From an uncultured Gammaproteobacteria bacterium (GTDB lineage: Bacteria > Pseudomonadota > Gammaproteobacteria > Steroidobacterales > Foliamicaceae): DNA of 64,000 bases. The stretch is taken from the NCBI GenBank assembly GCA_951828235.1, contig OX639965.1, positions 310,001-374,000 of the forward strand. The letters are read 5' to 3'. Shown piece by piece: positions 46,123 through 55,541 of the stretch (its first letter is position 1; every line of letters starts with the position of its first letter). The notes beneath the pieces are model-generated. The model did not search any database, had not been told where the DNA came from, and saw nothing but the letters and a program-made list of their open reading frames with translations. The position numbers and the translations under genes were made by a program.

Positions 46123-48464
46123 GCTTCGAGTTTACCCGGCGCCGGCGGAGGATAGGTCCACAGCCGCGCATTGTCGCGGCGCCATTCCGCAGCAAGTTCC
46201 AGCGGACCGCCCTTGCGCGACTCGAACCGGATCGCGCCGCTTGCGCCCGTGTCCCACTGCCGGGCGCCCTCACGGGCCCAGCGCGCGACGACCGAATCCC
46301 TGGGGAATCCCCAGCGATTGAAGTAGCCGGTGGAATGCGCCACCAGCCGCGCACGCACCGCCTGCACGAAGCGGGGCGAAGAGGAACTGGCACTTCCGTG
46401 ATGGGGCGAAACGACCAGGTCGAACGGTCCCTCGAGGCCCCGGTCCACGAGGCGGGACTCGCCGGAGGATTCCAGGTCGCCCGGCAGCAACACCCGCACG
46501 CCCGCAGCTTCCACAATCAGCACGCAGGAATCGTCATTGCCGCGCGATCCCGCGCCCGGATCCGGGTTCAGCGCCCGGAAGCGAACCGGGCCGGCGGCCC
46601 ACGCCTCTCCCGTAACGCAGCGCAGGTAGCGGTTCGGCTGAAGGCCATAACGGGCCGGAGCGACGAGTTGCGCTTCGGGATGCGCCTTCAGGACGCTCGC
46701 GGCCCCGCCCGCGTGGTCGCTGTCACCGTGCGAGATGACCAGCGCATCGAGCCGCTGCGCGCCCAGCCAGGCGAGGACGGGCACGACGACGCTATCGCCG
46801 GCGTCACTGGTGGAATACCGGGGCCCGGCGTCGTAGAGCAGGTTGTAGTCCGGCGCCTGCACAAGCACGGCCAGACCCTGGCCCACATCCAGAACGGTGA
46901 CCGCCAGATCCGCCTGATGGTGATTCCGGTCCAGTCCCAGCACCGCCGGAAGCAGCAGCAGCGGCGCGGCCCAGCGTGCCGGAGCCGGCCTGGGCGCCAG
47001 TAACCAGACGATACCGGCGATCGCCAGGAGGGCGGGCAGCAGGCCGAACTCCGGCGCCGCCCAGGATGCCAGTTCGAACTCGGAGAGCCGGGAGAGCATC
47101 GACATCACCTCGCCGAGCAGGCTGGCGCCGCTATGCAGCAGGAAAACGCCCACGGAAGGCCAGGCGACGGTCAACAGAAGTGCCGACAACAGTCCCGGAA
47201 CGATCAGCAGGGAAAAGAGCGGAATCGCCGCCAGGTTGATTGCCGCGCCGATCAGCGAAACCTCGCCGAAGAAGACGAGAACCAGCGGCGCCAGCCCCAG
47301 GGTGATGCGCCACTGGGCGACGGCCAGCCGGCGCACCCTTGAAGATGCGGTCGAACGGCGCTGGCGGGGCGAACCGGAGACCGGCTCGCGCAGGCTCAGT
47401 ACGCTGAGCGCCAGAAGGGCGACGGCGCCGAAACTCAGCCAGAATCCGGCCGAAAGCACCGCGAACGGGTCGGGCACGAGGACCACGATCAGGGCTGCGC
47501 CCAGGGCCGCGCCGAATCCTCCATACCGGCGCATCTGCGTAAAGACCAGAACTGCCGTAATCATCGCCAGGCTGCGCAGCGTGGAAACAGCAAACCCGGC
47601 CAGCGCCGCGTAGCTCAGGGCCGCCAGGAATGAAATCGCGGCGGCCGCATGGCGCGGCTGAACCCCGCCGGAAAAACGCCGTACAATTCGGCCCAGAGCC
47701 GAACCCACAAGCCAGGCGAACCAGGCCACGACACCCACATGCAGACCCGATATCGCAAACAGGTGCGCGGTGCCGGTCCGGCGCAGGGTCTCCCAGTCGT
47801 CATCGGCCAGCAAATGCCGCGCCCCGGTGGTCAGGGCGATGACATGGGGCAGCCCGGGATTGCCTTCAAGCCAGGTTTGCAGCCGCTCCACAAGGGCCGA
47901 CCGCGCGCACAGCAACCGCGGACCCGATTCGCATCCGGCCACGCGTTGCGGCGCCGGCTCATCGCGCACATAGGCCGTTGCGCTCAGGTTCTGGCGGAAC
48001 GCCCACTGCTCGAAATCGAAGCCGCCCGGGTTGTAAAGCCCCCTGGGGGCACGCAGACGCAGATTCAGGCGCCACGTTTCACCGGCGCCGGGGGGCTGGT
48101 GGCATTCGTACCAGGTCACCAGGATGCGCTCAAGCGGCGGCCCCTGGTCCGCGATATCGCTTACCCGAATTCGAAAGCGGCAGATCCCGCCCTCGGCGCT
48201 GGGAAAATCGTCGATCACCCCGGTCACGATCCGGTCCACCCGGCCGTCGGAGTCGGGCATGCGCTGGTGCAATCGCGTCCCGGCCAGCGAAAGAGCAACG
48301 GCCGCGCCCAGCAACACGACGCCCAGGAGCCTGCCCCGCATCGCCCACGCGCACAGCGCGGCCGCCGCCAGGAGGACGACGAAAAGGGATGGATCGGGCG
48401 GCGGCGGAAGGAAAAGGAAAGTCAGGCAGACGCCGGCCAGCCATGCCATGCCCAGCGGCAACAT
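46101..48464 (-). CDS. comEC: DNA internalization channel protein ComEC/Rec2
   Basis: The 787-residue protein has the three ComEC parts: an N-terminal membrane and DUF4131 region, the Competence-domain channel with FAISGLHVGVVAWFAWL and many helices (about residues 215-490), and a C-terminal metallo-beta-lactamase-like domain with VISHGDSDHAGGA and VSPHHGS. ComEC passes single-stranded DNA through the inner membrane during natural transformation. I use the ATG at 48464; a TTG two codons earlier opens the same frame. The gene sits between lolD (stop 25 bp upstream) and msbA (22-bp overlap), a common arrangement. Confidence 0.93.
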   Translation of the reverse strand: MLPLGMAWLAGVCLTFLFLPPPPDPSLFVVLLAAAALCAWAMRGRLLGVVLLGAAVALSLAGTRLHQRMPDSDGRVDRIVTGVIDDFPSAEGGICRFRIRVSDIADQGPPLERILVTWYECHQPPGAGETWRLNLRLRAPRGLYNPGGFDFEQWAFRQNLSATAYVRDEPAPQRVAGCESGPRLLCARSALVERLQTWLEGNPGLPHVIALTTGARHLLADDDWETLRRTGTAHLFAISGLHVGVVAWFAWLVGSALGRIVRRFSGGVQPRHAAAAISFLAALSYAALAGFAVSTLRSLAMITAVLVFTQMRRYGGFGAALGAALIVVLVPDPFAVLSAGFWLSFGAVALLALSVLSLREPVSGSPRQRRSTASSRVRRLAVAQWRITLGLAPLVLVFFGEVSLIGAAINLAAIPLFSLLIVPGLLSALLLTVAWPSVGVFLLHSGASLLGEVMSMLSRLSEFELASWAAPEFGLLPALLAIAGIVWLLAPRPAPARWAAPLLLLPAVLGLDRNHHQADLAVTVLDVGQGLAVLVQAPDYNLLYDAGPRYSTSDAGDSVVVPVLAWLGAQRLDALVISHGDSDHAGGAASVLKAHPEAQLVAPARYGLQPNRYLRCVTGEAWAAGPVRFRALNPDPGAGSRGNDDSCVLIVEAAGVRVLLPGDLESSGESRLVDRGLEGPFDLVVSPHHGSASSSSPRFVQAVRARLVAHSTGYFNRWGFPRDSVVARWAREGARQWDTGASGAIRFESRKGGPLELAAEWRRDNARLWTYPPPAPGKLEACSPKLR

Positions 48465-48489
48465 CAGCAACCGCAGCGGGGAGAGAGTT

Positions 48490-49197
48490 TCAGCCGCCTG
48501 CGTCGGCCAGCAGACCGTCGCGCAGGGCGAGGACCCGGTCCATACGCCGGGCGCGCTGCAGGTCGTGGGTCACGACCACCAGCGCGGTCCCCGTGTCGCG
48601 ATTCAGCTTCAGAAGGAGTTCAAACACCCGTTCCCCGGATTCGGGATCCAGGTTGCCGGTCGGTTCGTCGGCAAGCACGACCGATGGACGGCCAATCAGT
48701 GCGCGAGCCACGGCCACGCGCTGACGCTCGCCACCGGAAAGTTTGGCCGGTCGATGCGTCAGCCGCTCGCTCAGCCCGACCTGCTCAAGCAACTCGCGCG
48801 CATCCGCCAATGCTTCGGATGTCCCGGATCTCCGGATCAGCAGCGGCATCGCCACGTTTTCCACGGCGCTGAATTCCGGAAGCAGATGATGAAACTGGTA
48901 TACGAAGCCGATGTGGCGATTTCTGCGGGTGCCGCGTTCCGCGGGGCGCATCGCGCTGAAATTCCTGCCGTTGAGCTCGACCCAGCCGCGGGTGGGCGTA
49001 TCCAGGCCGCCGAGCAACTGCAGCAGCGTCGTTTTCCCGGATCCCGAAGCGCCCACGACCGCTACGCGCTCGCCCGAGGAAATTTCCAGGTCCACTCCAC
49101 GCAACACCTCCACGACCCGGCGTTGCTCGCGAAAATTCCTGACCAGCCCGTGGCAGGACAACGGCGTTGCATGGGCCGCAGGCTTCGCTTCGTTCAC
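48490..49197 (-). CDS. lolD: Lipoprotein-releasing system ATP-binding protein LolD
   Basis: The 235-residue ABC ATPase has Walker A VGASGSGKTTLL, the Lol/MacB-type signature region with FVYQFHHLLPEFSAVENV, LSGGERQRVAVARAL and Walker B VVLADEPTGNLD. With LolC and LolE it extracts outer-membrane lipoproteins from the inner membrane for transfer to LolA. The start is a GTG separated by one base from the lolE stop (TGA-C-GTG), implying coupled translation and balanced subunit synthesis. Cys15 near the N terminus is not conserved as far as I know. Confidence 0.95.
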   Translation of the reverse strand: MNEAKPAAHATPLSCHGLVRNFREQRRVVEVLRGVDLEISSGERVAVVGASGSGKTTLLQLLGGLDTPTRGWVELNGRNFSAMRPAERGTRRNRHIGFVYQFHHLLPEFSAVENVAMPLLIRRSGTSEALADARELLEQVGLSERLTHRPAKLSGGERQRVAVARALIGRPSVVLADEPTGNLDPESGERVFELLLKLNRDTGTALVVVTHDLQRARRMDRVLALRDGLLADAGG

Positions 49198-49198
49198 G

Positions 49199-50440
49199 TC
49201 AGGAGTCCAGGCGGGTGGCCGCGGCCGGGTCGGTACGGGCGGCGCGCAGCGCCGGATAGATGGTTGCGATCAGGGACAGCAAGAGAGCCAGCGCGCACAC
49301 CATGATGACTTCCGGGACCAGGATGCGGCTGGGCATTTCATCCAGGCTGTATCCGGGGCTGACGACGCTGGTCTCCAGGAAGCGCTCTACGGCCGACGTG
49401 AGCGGCCCCGCCCATACCGCCAGGGGGATGCCCACGGCGAGCCCGAGCGCGATGCCCAGCAGGCCCGCAAAGCCCCCGTGCCCGGCGAACATCGCCATGA
49501 TCGAGCGGGGCGTGGATCCAAGCGTCCTCAGGATGCCGATGTCCGGTGTTTTCTCACGCACGATCATTACCAGGCTGGACACAATGTTGAAGGCGGCGAT
49601 CGCCGCAAGAAGCGTCAGAATGATAATGGTTATGCGTTTGGTCATCGCGATGGAATAGAAAAAACTGGCGTGTTCCCAGGTCCAGTAGCGCACAAACAGA
49701 TTCCCGGCCCTAACGCCTGCGATTTCCGGCATCACCGTTTCCACCCTCCAGGGATCGTGAAGCATCACCCGAAGCCCGCTGGCGTCCTCGCCGAGGCCAA
49801 AGAGGCGGCGCGCGTCCTCATAATGTATCCATGCCAGCGAGCGGTCGAAATCGTTCATTCCCGCATGGAAGACGCCCGCCACTCGCAGGCGTCGCATCCG
49901 CGGCGCGACTCCCGCCGGCGTGCTCCAGCCCTGCGGCAATTGCAGCAGTACGTCGTCCCCGTCACTGACATCAAGACGCCTCGCCAGTTCGCTGCCCAGC
50001 ACAATCCGCCAGGCGCCGCCCGTCAGCCCTTCGAGCCCCGTGTCGCCGGCAAGACCGCCCAGCGCCCGGAACGCAGGAACGCCGGGTTCAAAGCCCAGCA
50101 ATTGCACTCCGGCAACGGCGTCCGGTGCGCTCAGCACGCCCTGCCCTTCGATATACGGCGCCGCCGACTCCACCTCCGGGTTGGCCAGGGCGGCGGCGCG
50201 CAGTTCGCGCCATTCGCTTAAATTTCCGGCAGGACCATGAAAGCTGCCGTGCGCCAGCACGCTGAGTATTCGCTCGCGCACCACCTGGTCGAAACCGTTC
50301 ATCACCGACAGCACGACCACCAGCAGGGCCACCGCGGTCGCGACCCCCAGCATCGAAAGCATCGATACCAGCGAAACAAACCCCCCGCGGCGGCTCGCCC
50401 TGAGCTGCGCCGAGGCCATCCACAATTCGAACGCGCGCAT
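49199..50440 (-). CDS. lolE: Lipoprotein-releasing permease, LolE-like
   Basis: The 413-residue protein has one N-terminal membrane helix (RRGGFVSLVSMLSMLGVATA), a large periplasmic MacB-type domain, then three C-terminal helices. RRGGFVSLVSMLS and LSVLAHGSFHGP resemble E. coli LolE (RRGGMVSL and ILAVVPHGE), hence the call; LolC and LolE are hard to separate. I use the ATG at 50440. A start at 50470 would lie inside the terminal repeat of the 270-bp element and adds ten codons (MGQHTRPVPT) read from it. The gene ends one base before lolD. Confidence 0.88.
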   Translation of the reverse strand: MRAFELWMASAQLRASRRGGFVSLVSMLSMLGVATAVALLVVVLSVMNGFDQVVRERILSVLAHGSFHGPAGNLSEWRELRAAALANPEVESAAPYIEGQGVLSAPDAVAGVQLLGFEPGVPAFRALGGLAGDTGLEGLTGGAWRIVLGSELARRLDVSDGDDVLLQLPQGWSTPAGVAPRMRRLRVAGVFHAGMNDFDRSLAWIHYEDARRLFGLGEDASGLRVMLHDPWRVETVMPEIAGVRAGNLFVRYWTWEHASFFYSIAMTKRITIIILTLLAAIAAFNIVSSLVMIVREKTPDIGILRTLGSTPRSIMAMFAGHGGFAGLLGIALGLAVGIPLAVWAGPLTSAVERFLETSVVSPGYSLDEMPSRILVPEVIMVCALALLLSLIATIYPALRAARTDPAAATRLDS

Positions 50441-50453
50441 AGTGGGAACAGGC

Positions 50454-50723
50454 CTAGTGTGCTGTCCCATGAGTTCGTTGCCTTTCAGAGCGGGCCTGAA
50501 GCGTCAATGCAAGGCGCCGACCGCAGGGAATACTGCCCGTATTGCCCAGGGCGGCAAAGCCGCAGTGGCGCTTCAGGCCCGCTCCCGAAGGGCGCGTCCC
50601 CTGCGGCTTGTGGCCGCGTTGCGCTCCTTGGCAATGGGAGGCGCCATTCCCGGCGGAACGCGCCTTGCCACACGCCACAGGGGACACGCTGAAAGGCAAC
50701 GAACTTATGGGACAGCACACAAG
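50454..50723. repeat. 270-bp inverted-dimer hairpin element between lolC and lolE
   Basis: Terminal inverted repeats of 31 bases (50458-50488 and 50689-50719) differ at one base. Inside lie two hairpin modules in opposite orientation. Module A has perfect 15-base arms at 50489-50503 and 50569-50583 (AGCGGGCCTGAAGCG and its complement). Module B has 22-base arms at 50593-50614 and 50667-50688, one mismatch and two G-T pairs. Both share GCAAGGCGC after the basal stem and an apical hairpin beginning GGGAAT. The element contains no credible gene. It sits between the lolC stop and the lolE start and is therefore transcribed within the operon. It looks like a REPIN- or MITE-type element. Confidence 0.85.
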
Positions 50724-50724
50724 C

Positions 50725-51969
50725 CTACTCGTAGCGCAGGATGCTGGCCGGGTCGACCCGCGCCGCTTGCCGCGAGGGGTACCAGGACGCCAGCGTCGAC
50801 AGCAGCAGGGCCAGCCCGGTCACGGTAATCACGAGCGACGCGGTCAATTCGGCCGGCACGCCGGTGAGATAGAACGATTCCGCCGGCAGGAAGTCGAACC
50901 CGAAAAGGTTTTCGAGGAACTGCATCGCGGCGTCCACATTCAGCGTCAGCCAAACGCCCAGCGCGCCTCCCAGGCCCACGCCGACGATTCCCGCCAACAG
51001 GCCCTGCAACGAAAAAACGGCCATGATGGTGGGCGTTCGAGCCCCGAGGGTGGCGAGGATGGCGATCTCGCTGCGGCGTTCGTTGACCGACATATACAGC
51101 GTCGCGACGATGTTGAATGCGGCCACGGCGATGATCGTGAACAACAGCGCACCCATGGCGAGGCGTTCCAGCTCCACCGTCCGGAACAAAGCCTCATGCT
51201 GCTGCATCCAGGAACGCGTGGTCAGTGCGCTGGCGCGGACCCGTTCGGAGCCTGCAGCCCAGGTTTCCACCAACGCCGGCGTCTCATACGGGTCACTGCC
51301 GCTGACCTGTAGCGCGCTGACCCGCCCCTCAAGCCCGGCGAGTTCCGATACGACCGGCAGGCCGGCCAACGCCAGGCTGCTGTCGGGGCCGGCGTTGCCC
51401 GCGACGAATACCGCGCTGACTAGAAGGTCCCGCAGGCTTGGGGCCGCGCCGTTGGGCCGCGGGATCAGCACCCGGACGGTGTCGCCCACGCGAACGCCCA
51501 GCGTATTTGCAAGGTAGCGTCCGACTGCAAGCCCGCCCGTTTCAGTGTGGAGATCGGCGAACGATCCTGCAATGACCGACTGGCTGTACGGGGCCGCCTG
51601 CATTGCGGGGTCGGCGGCTAATCCCAGCAACTGTACTCCCGCATAGCGCCGCCTGGATACGAGCAGGGCCTCCAGCTCCACCACCGGCCCGACGCGCCGG
51701 ACCCCGGGCAATGCCGCCAGTTCTTCCGCGATTTCGCGCCAGTCGCGCAGCCCGTCTTCGGCGACCACGCTCACCTGAGCGTCAAACCTGAGCAGCCGGT
51801 CGCGCAATTCCGCCGCGAAACCGTCCATTACCGAAATCACGACGATCAACGAGGCCACCCCCAGGGCCAGACCGACAACGGAAGCCAGTCCGATAAAGGA
51901 AACAAAGCGATTGCGCGTCGGTGCGCGCAGGTATCGCCAGGCAATGGCTAGCGCTAGCGGCCGGATCAT
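50725..51969 (-). CDS. lolC: Lipoprotein-releasing permease, LolC-like
   Basis: The 414-residue protein has the same plan as its partner: an N-terminal helix (NRFVSFIGLASVVGLALGVA), a periplasmic domain and three C-terminal helices with NERRSEIAILATLGARTPTI. The terminus ILRYE matches the ALRYE end of E. coli LolC, but the FLPAESFYLTGVPAEL segment is LolE-like, so the C/E label is tentative. Two permease genes followed by lolD fit a heteromeric LolCDE. The start is ATG 51969, with GTG 51975 as an alternative. It heads the minus-strand envelope operon and is divergent from mfd with about 50 bp between starts. Confidence 0.88.
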   Translation of the reverse strand: MIRPLALAIAWRYLRAPTRNRFVSFIGLASVVGLALGVASLIVVISVMDGFAAELRDRLLRFDAQVSVVAEDGLRDWREIAEELAALPGVRRVGPVVELEALLVSRRRYAGVQLLGLAADPAMQAAPYSQSVIAGSFADLHTETGGLAVGRYLANTLGVRVGDTVRVLIPRPNGAAPSLRDLLVSAVFVAGNAGPDSSLALAGLPVVSELAGLEGRVSALQVSGSDPYETPALVETWAAGSERVRASALTTRSWMQQHEALFRTVELERLAMGALLFTIIAVAAFNIVATLYMSVNERRSEIAILATLGARTPTIMAVFSLQGLLAGIVGVGLGGALGVWLTLNVDAAMQFLENLFGFDFLPAESFYLTGVPAELTASLVITVTGLALLLSTLASWYPSRQAARVDPASILRYE

Positions 51970-52021
51970 CGTCACATTTTCCCACGAACCTTCGCCTGTT
52001 CGCCCTCATAATGCGCGCCGT

Positions 52022-55000
52022 ATGAACGAAGTAAGGGCCGCCGGCCCCGCTTCAGGGGCAATTGGGCGCATTGTCTGGCCTGATGGGCCCGACGCCGGAC
52101 TCAGGCTGCACGGCGTCAGCGCAGGCGCGGCGCCGCTGGTCTGCGCCGAACTGATTGACGGCGGCGCGGCGCCGTGCATCCTGATCGTCACGCCCGACCC
52201 CGGCCGCGTGGAGCAATTCATGCAGCAGGTGGCGTGGCTGCGCGGCGGCGACAACGGCATGACGCAACTGCCGGACCGTGAAACCCTACCCTACGACCTT
52301 TTCAGTCCGCACCCGGAGATTACTTCCCGGCGCCTGGAGACGCTGTCCGGGCTGCTGGCCCACGACGCGTCTCAATCGGTGCAGGCGCTGTTCGTCGCCG
52401 CGCCCACGCTGCTGGATCGCCTGCCGCCGCGCGCGCAGTTCCGCCGATGGCTGGGGGTCAGCTGCCATACCGGGCAGGAGCTGGACGTGGAAGACCTCAA
52501 GAGGAGACTCGAGGAAGCTGCCTATGTTCGGGTGCCGCTGGTCAATGAGCCGGGAGAGTACTCGGTCCGAGGGGCGTTGCTGGACATTTTTCCCAGCGGT
52601 TCACCGGCGCCCGTTCGCATCGAGTTCTTTGACCGCGAGGTCGACTCAATCCGGAGGTTCAATCCCGCCTCGCAGCGCAGCACCGCAACACTCGATTCGT
52701 TCAGGCTGCTGCCGGCCCGGGAACTGCCGCTGGACGCGGACAGTATCGACGCCTTTCGGGAACGGTTCCGGCGGCGGTTCCCGCAAAATCCCGCGCGCGC
52801 CGAAGTGTTCCGCAAGCTGGGCGAGGGGGTGGCGCCGCAGGGAGCGGAAAACTACCTGCCGCTCTTCTTCGAGCAAACCGAGACCCTGTGGGACTACCTT
52901 CCGCCGGACAGTGCCGTGATCCTCCTGCCGGGCACAGGAAGCGCCCTGGAGTCGGAGTGGGAAGCCATAGCCGAACGATATCGGCAGCGGGACGGCGACC
53001 TGGAACAACCGTGCCTGCCGCCGCAGGAACTCTTCGCGCCGCCCGGTTTGCACCAGGCCGCCGTAGCGGGCCTTCGCAGCGTCGATTGCCACGCCGACGC
53101 CCTGCCGGACATCGGGCCTCGGGCCAATTCGCAGAACGTCACCGCGCGGGCGGCGCCCAAGGTGCCGCTCACTCCCGGCAGCGACCGCACATCACTCGAG
53201 GCCTATACCGATACGGCCGGCCGGCGGGTGCTGCTGGCCGCGGAGACTGCCGGTCAACGCGAACTGCTACGCGAATTGCTGCGCGGCAGGCGGCTCAAGG
53301 CGCAGGACGTAGCGTCCTGGGGCGCTTTCCTCGCCTCCAGGTCGCCGTTGTGCCTGGCGGAGAGCCCGCTGGACCATGGGATCGTCCTCGGAGAGGACCT
53401 GACCATACTCACCGAGCGCGAACTGTTCGGCCGGCAACGGCCGCTCACCCGGCGCCGGCGGCGGGGTCAGCCCGCGCCCGAGGCGATCCTGCAAAGCCTC
53501 GCAGACCTTGTACCCGGGGCGCCGGTGGTGCATGAAGACCATGGAATCGGGCGCTATGAAGGGTTGCAGCACATGGACGTGGGCGGTGCGCCGGCCGAAT
53601 TCATGCGCGTCAGGTACGCCGGAGACGACCGCCTCTATGTGCCCGTATCCGACATGCAGCTCATCACCCGCTATACCGGCGGCAGTATCGAGCACGCTCC
53701 CCTGCACCGGCTGGGCTCCGACGCCTGGGACCGGATCAAGCGGCGCGCGGAACGCCAGTTGCGGGACGTCGCCGCCGAGCTGCTGGAACTGCAGGCCCAG
53801 CGCGCCGCGCGCAGCATGCGCCCTATTGAGGCCCCGCCCGCGGAGATGAGCGCATTTACGGCCCGCTTCCCGTACCGGCTGACGCACGACCAGGAACGCG
53901 CCGTCGAGCAGGTGCTCGACGACCTCGCCGCCGGCCGGCCAATGGATCGGCTCATCTGCGGAGACGTAGGGTTCGGCAAGACCGAAGTGGCGCTGCGCGC
54001 CGCCTTCGCAGCCGTGCTGCAGGGCTACCAGGTGGCAGTCCTGGCGCCCACCACGCTGCTCGTCGAGCAGCATCACCGGGTGCTCGGCGATCGCTTTGCC
54101 GACTGGCCCGTCAGCGTGCAAATGCTGACCCGCTTCGGCGCCGGCCGCAGGAACGAGGAACTCGTGGAGCGGCTCGCGGACGGACGCGCGGACATTGTCG
54201 TCGGCTCCCATGGCCTTTTGAACCCCCGCGTGCGCTTCAAGCGGCTGGGTCTGCTGATAGTCGACGAGGAGCATCGCTTCGGTGTGCGTCAGAAGGAACG
54301 CATCAAGAGCCTGCGGGCGGGCCTGCACGTCCTGACGCTCACCGCCACGCCCATCCCCCGTACGCTGAACATGTCTCTGGGCGGCCTGCGCGACCTGTCA
54401 TTGATCACCACGCCGCCGGCGGCACGCATGGCGGTCAAGACCTTCGTAACGCCGTGGCGCAACAGCCTCATCCGGGAGGCCTGCGAGCGCGAGCTGCGCC
54501 GTGGCGGCACCGTCTTTTTCGTGCACAACCGGGTTCAGGACATTGACCGCATGGCGCGCGAATTGCAGGCGCTGCTGGGCGAAGCGCGGCTGGAAGTGGC
54601 CCACGGCCAGTTGCCGGACGCCGAACTCCAGCGGGTCATGACCGACTTTTATCACCGCCGCTTCGATGTCCTGGTCTGCACCACCATCATCGAGAGCGGA
54701 CTGGACATTCCCCATGCCAACACCATGCTGATCAACCGCGCGGACCGGCTGGGCCTGGCCCAGCTCCACCAGTTGCGCGGCCGGGTCGGGCGCTCCCATC
54801 ACCAGGCCTACGCCTACCTCATCCGCCCGCATGAAAAGGAAATGACGGCGGATGCGCACAAGCGGCTGGAAGCGATCAAGGCGGCCGGAGAACTCGGGGC
54901 CGGTTTCCTGCTCGCCACCCACGACCTCGAGATCCGGGGCGCCGGTGAATTGCTGGGCGAAGAGCAATCGGGGCAAATTCAGCAGATTGGGTTCAGCCTC

Positions 55001-55537
55001 TACAACGACATGCTGGGCCGGGCCGTGGAGGAACTGCGCGCAGGTCCCGCCGGCCATTCGGGCGTCGCTGCGCGACCGCGCGCCGACATCGAACTCCATC
55101 TCGGCGCCCTGCTGCCGGAAGACTATATGCCCGACGTCAACCAGCGCCTGAGCTGGTACAAGCGCATATCGACCGCCGCGCACGCATCCGACCTGAACGC
55201 GCTGATGGTCGAGTTGGTGGACCGGTTCGGTCCGGCGCCCGAACAGGCCCTGAACCTTTTTCGGCAGGCGAGGATACAGCAGCGCATGCGGAAATTGCGC
55301 ATACGGATGCTGCAGGCCGCAGCCCGCGGCGGCGAGGCGGAGTTCCATAGCGACACGCCGCTGGATCCCTTGCAGCTGGCGGCCCTGGCCCAGCAGCAGC
55401 CGGAGGAATTCGGCCTGCGCCCCCACGGGGCCCTCGCGTTCCGTGCCGACCTGTCGCGTCCCGGCCAGCGTTTCCGCTATGTGGAGCGCCTGCTTTCGAC
55501 GCTGGAGCAGGCTCTTCAGTCCGAAACCGTACACTAG
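52022..55537 (+). CDS. mfd: Transcription-repair coupling factor Mfd
   Basis: The 1171-residue protein has an N-terminal UvrB-like region (with ETLPYDLFSPHPEITSRRLE), the RNA polymerase-interacting domain (GAPVVHEDHGIGRYEGL), a RecG-like helicase with Walker A GDVGFGKTEVALRAAF and the DEEH box, and a C-terminal TRCF domain. Mfd removes stalled RNA polymerase at lesions and recruits UvrA. I use the ATG at 52022; a longer frame runs antisense into lolC. A -10-like CATAAT lies at 52007-52012, which would leave almost no leader. The stop codon lies within a diverged copy of the CTAGTGTCGTGTC repeat, and the CsiV-like gene follows after four bases. Confidence 0.97.
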   Translation: MNEVRAAGPASGAIGRIVWPDGPDAGLRLHGVSAGAAPLVCAELIDGGAAPCILIVTPDPGRVEQFMQQVAWLRGGDNGMTQLPDRETLPYDLFSPHPEITSRRLETLSGLLAHDASQSVQALFVAAPTLLDRLPPRAQFRRWLGVSCHTGQELDVEDLKRRLEEAAYVRVPLVNEPGEYSVRGALLDIFPSGSPAPVRIEFFDREVDSIRRFNPASQRSTATLDSFRLLPARELPLDADSIDAFRERFRRRFPQNPARAEVFRKLGEGVAPQGAENYLPLFFEQTETLWDYLPPDSAVILLPGTGSALESEWEAIAERYRQRDGDLEQPCLPPQELFAPPGLHQAAVAGLRSVDCHADALPDIGPRANSQNVTARAAPKVPLTPGSDRTSLEAYTDTAGRRVLLAAETAGQRELLRELLRGRRLKAQDVASWGAFLASRSPLCLAESPLDHGIVLGEDLTILTERELFGRQRPLTRRRRRGQPAPEAILQSLADLVPGAPVVHEDHGIGRYEGLQHMDVGGAPAEFMRVRYAGDDRLYVPVSDMQLITRYTGGSIEHAPLHRLGSDAWDRIKRRAERQLRDVAAELLELQAQRAARSMRPIEAPPAEMSAFTARFPYRLTHDQERAVEQVLDDLAAGRPMDRLICGDVGFGKTEVALRAAFAAVLQGYQVAVLAPTTLLVEQHHRVLGDRFADWPVSVQMLTRFGAGRRNEELVERLADGRADIVVGSHGLLNPRVRFKRLGLLIVDEEHRFGVRQKERIKSLRAGLHVLTLTATPIPRTLNMSLGGLRDLSLITTPPAARMAVKTFVTPWRNSLIREACERELRRGGTVFFVHNRVQDIDRMARELQALLGEARLEVAHGQLPDAELQRVMTDFYHRRFDVLVCTTIIESGLDIPHANTMLINRADRLGLAQLHQLRGRVGRSHHQAYAYLIRPHEKEMTADAHKRLEAIKAAGELGAGFLLATHDLEIRGAGELLGEEQSGQIQQIGFSLYNDMLGRAVEELRAGPAGHSGVAARPRADIELHLGALLPEDYMPDVNQRLSWYKRISTAAHASDLNALMVELVDRFGPAPEQALNLFRQARIQQRMRKLRIRMLQAAARGGEAEFHSDTPLDPLQLAALAQQQPEEFGLRPHGALAFRADLSRPGQRFRYVERLLSTLEQALQSETVH

Positions 55538-55541
55538 GGTC

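Noticed and set aside
50441..50470. Ten-codon N-terminal extension of LolE
   Set aside because: These codons are read from the terminal repeat of the 270-bp element; the ATG at 50440 restores the family N terminus.
50489..50688. Small peptide genes or an RNA gene inside the 270-bp element
   Set aside because: No frame with start, ribosome site and plausible length is present, and the structure matches no RNA family I know.
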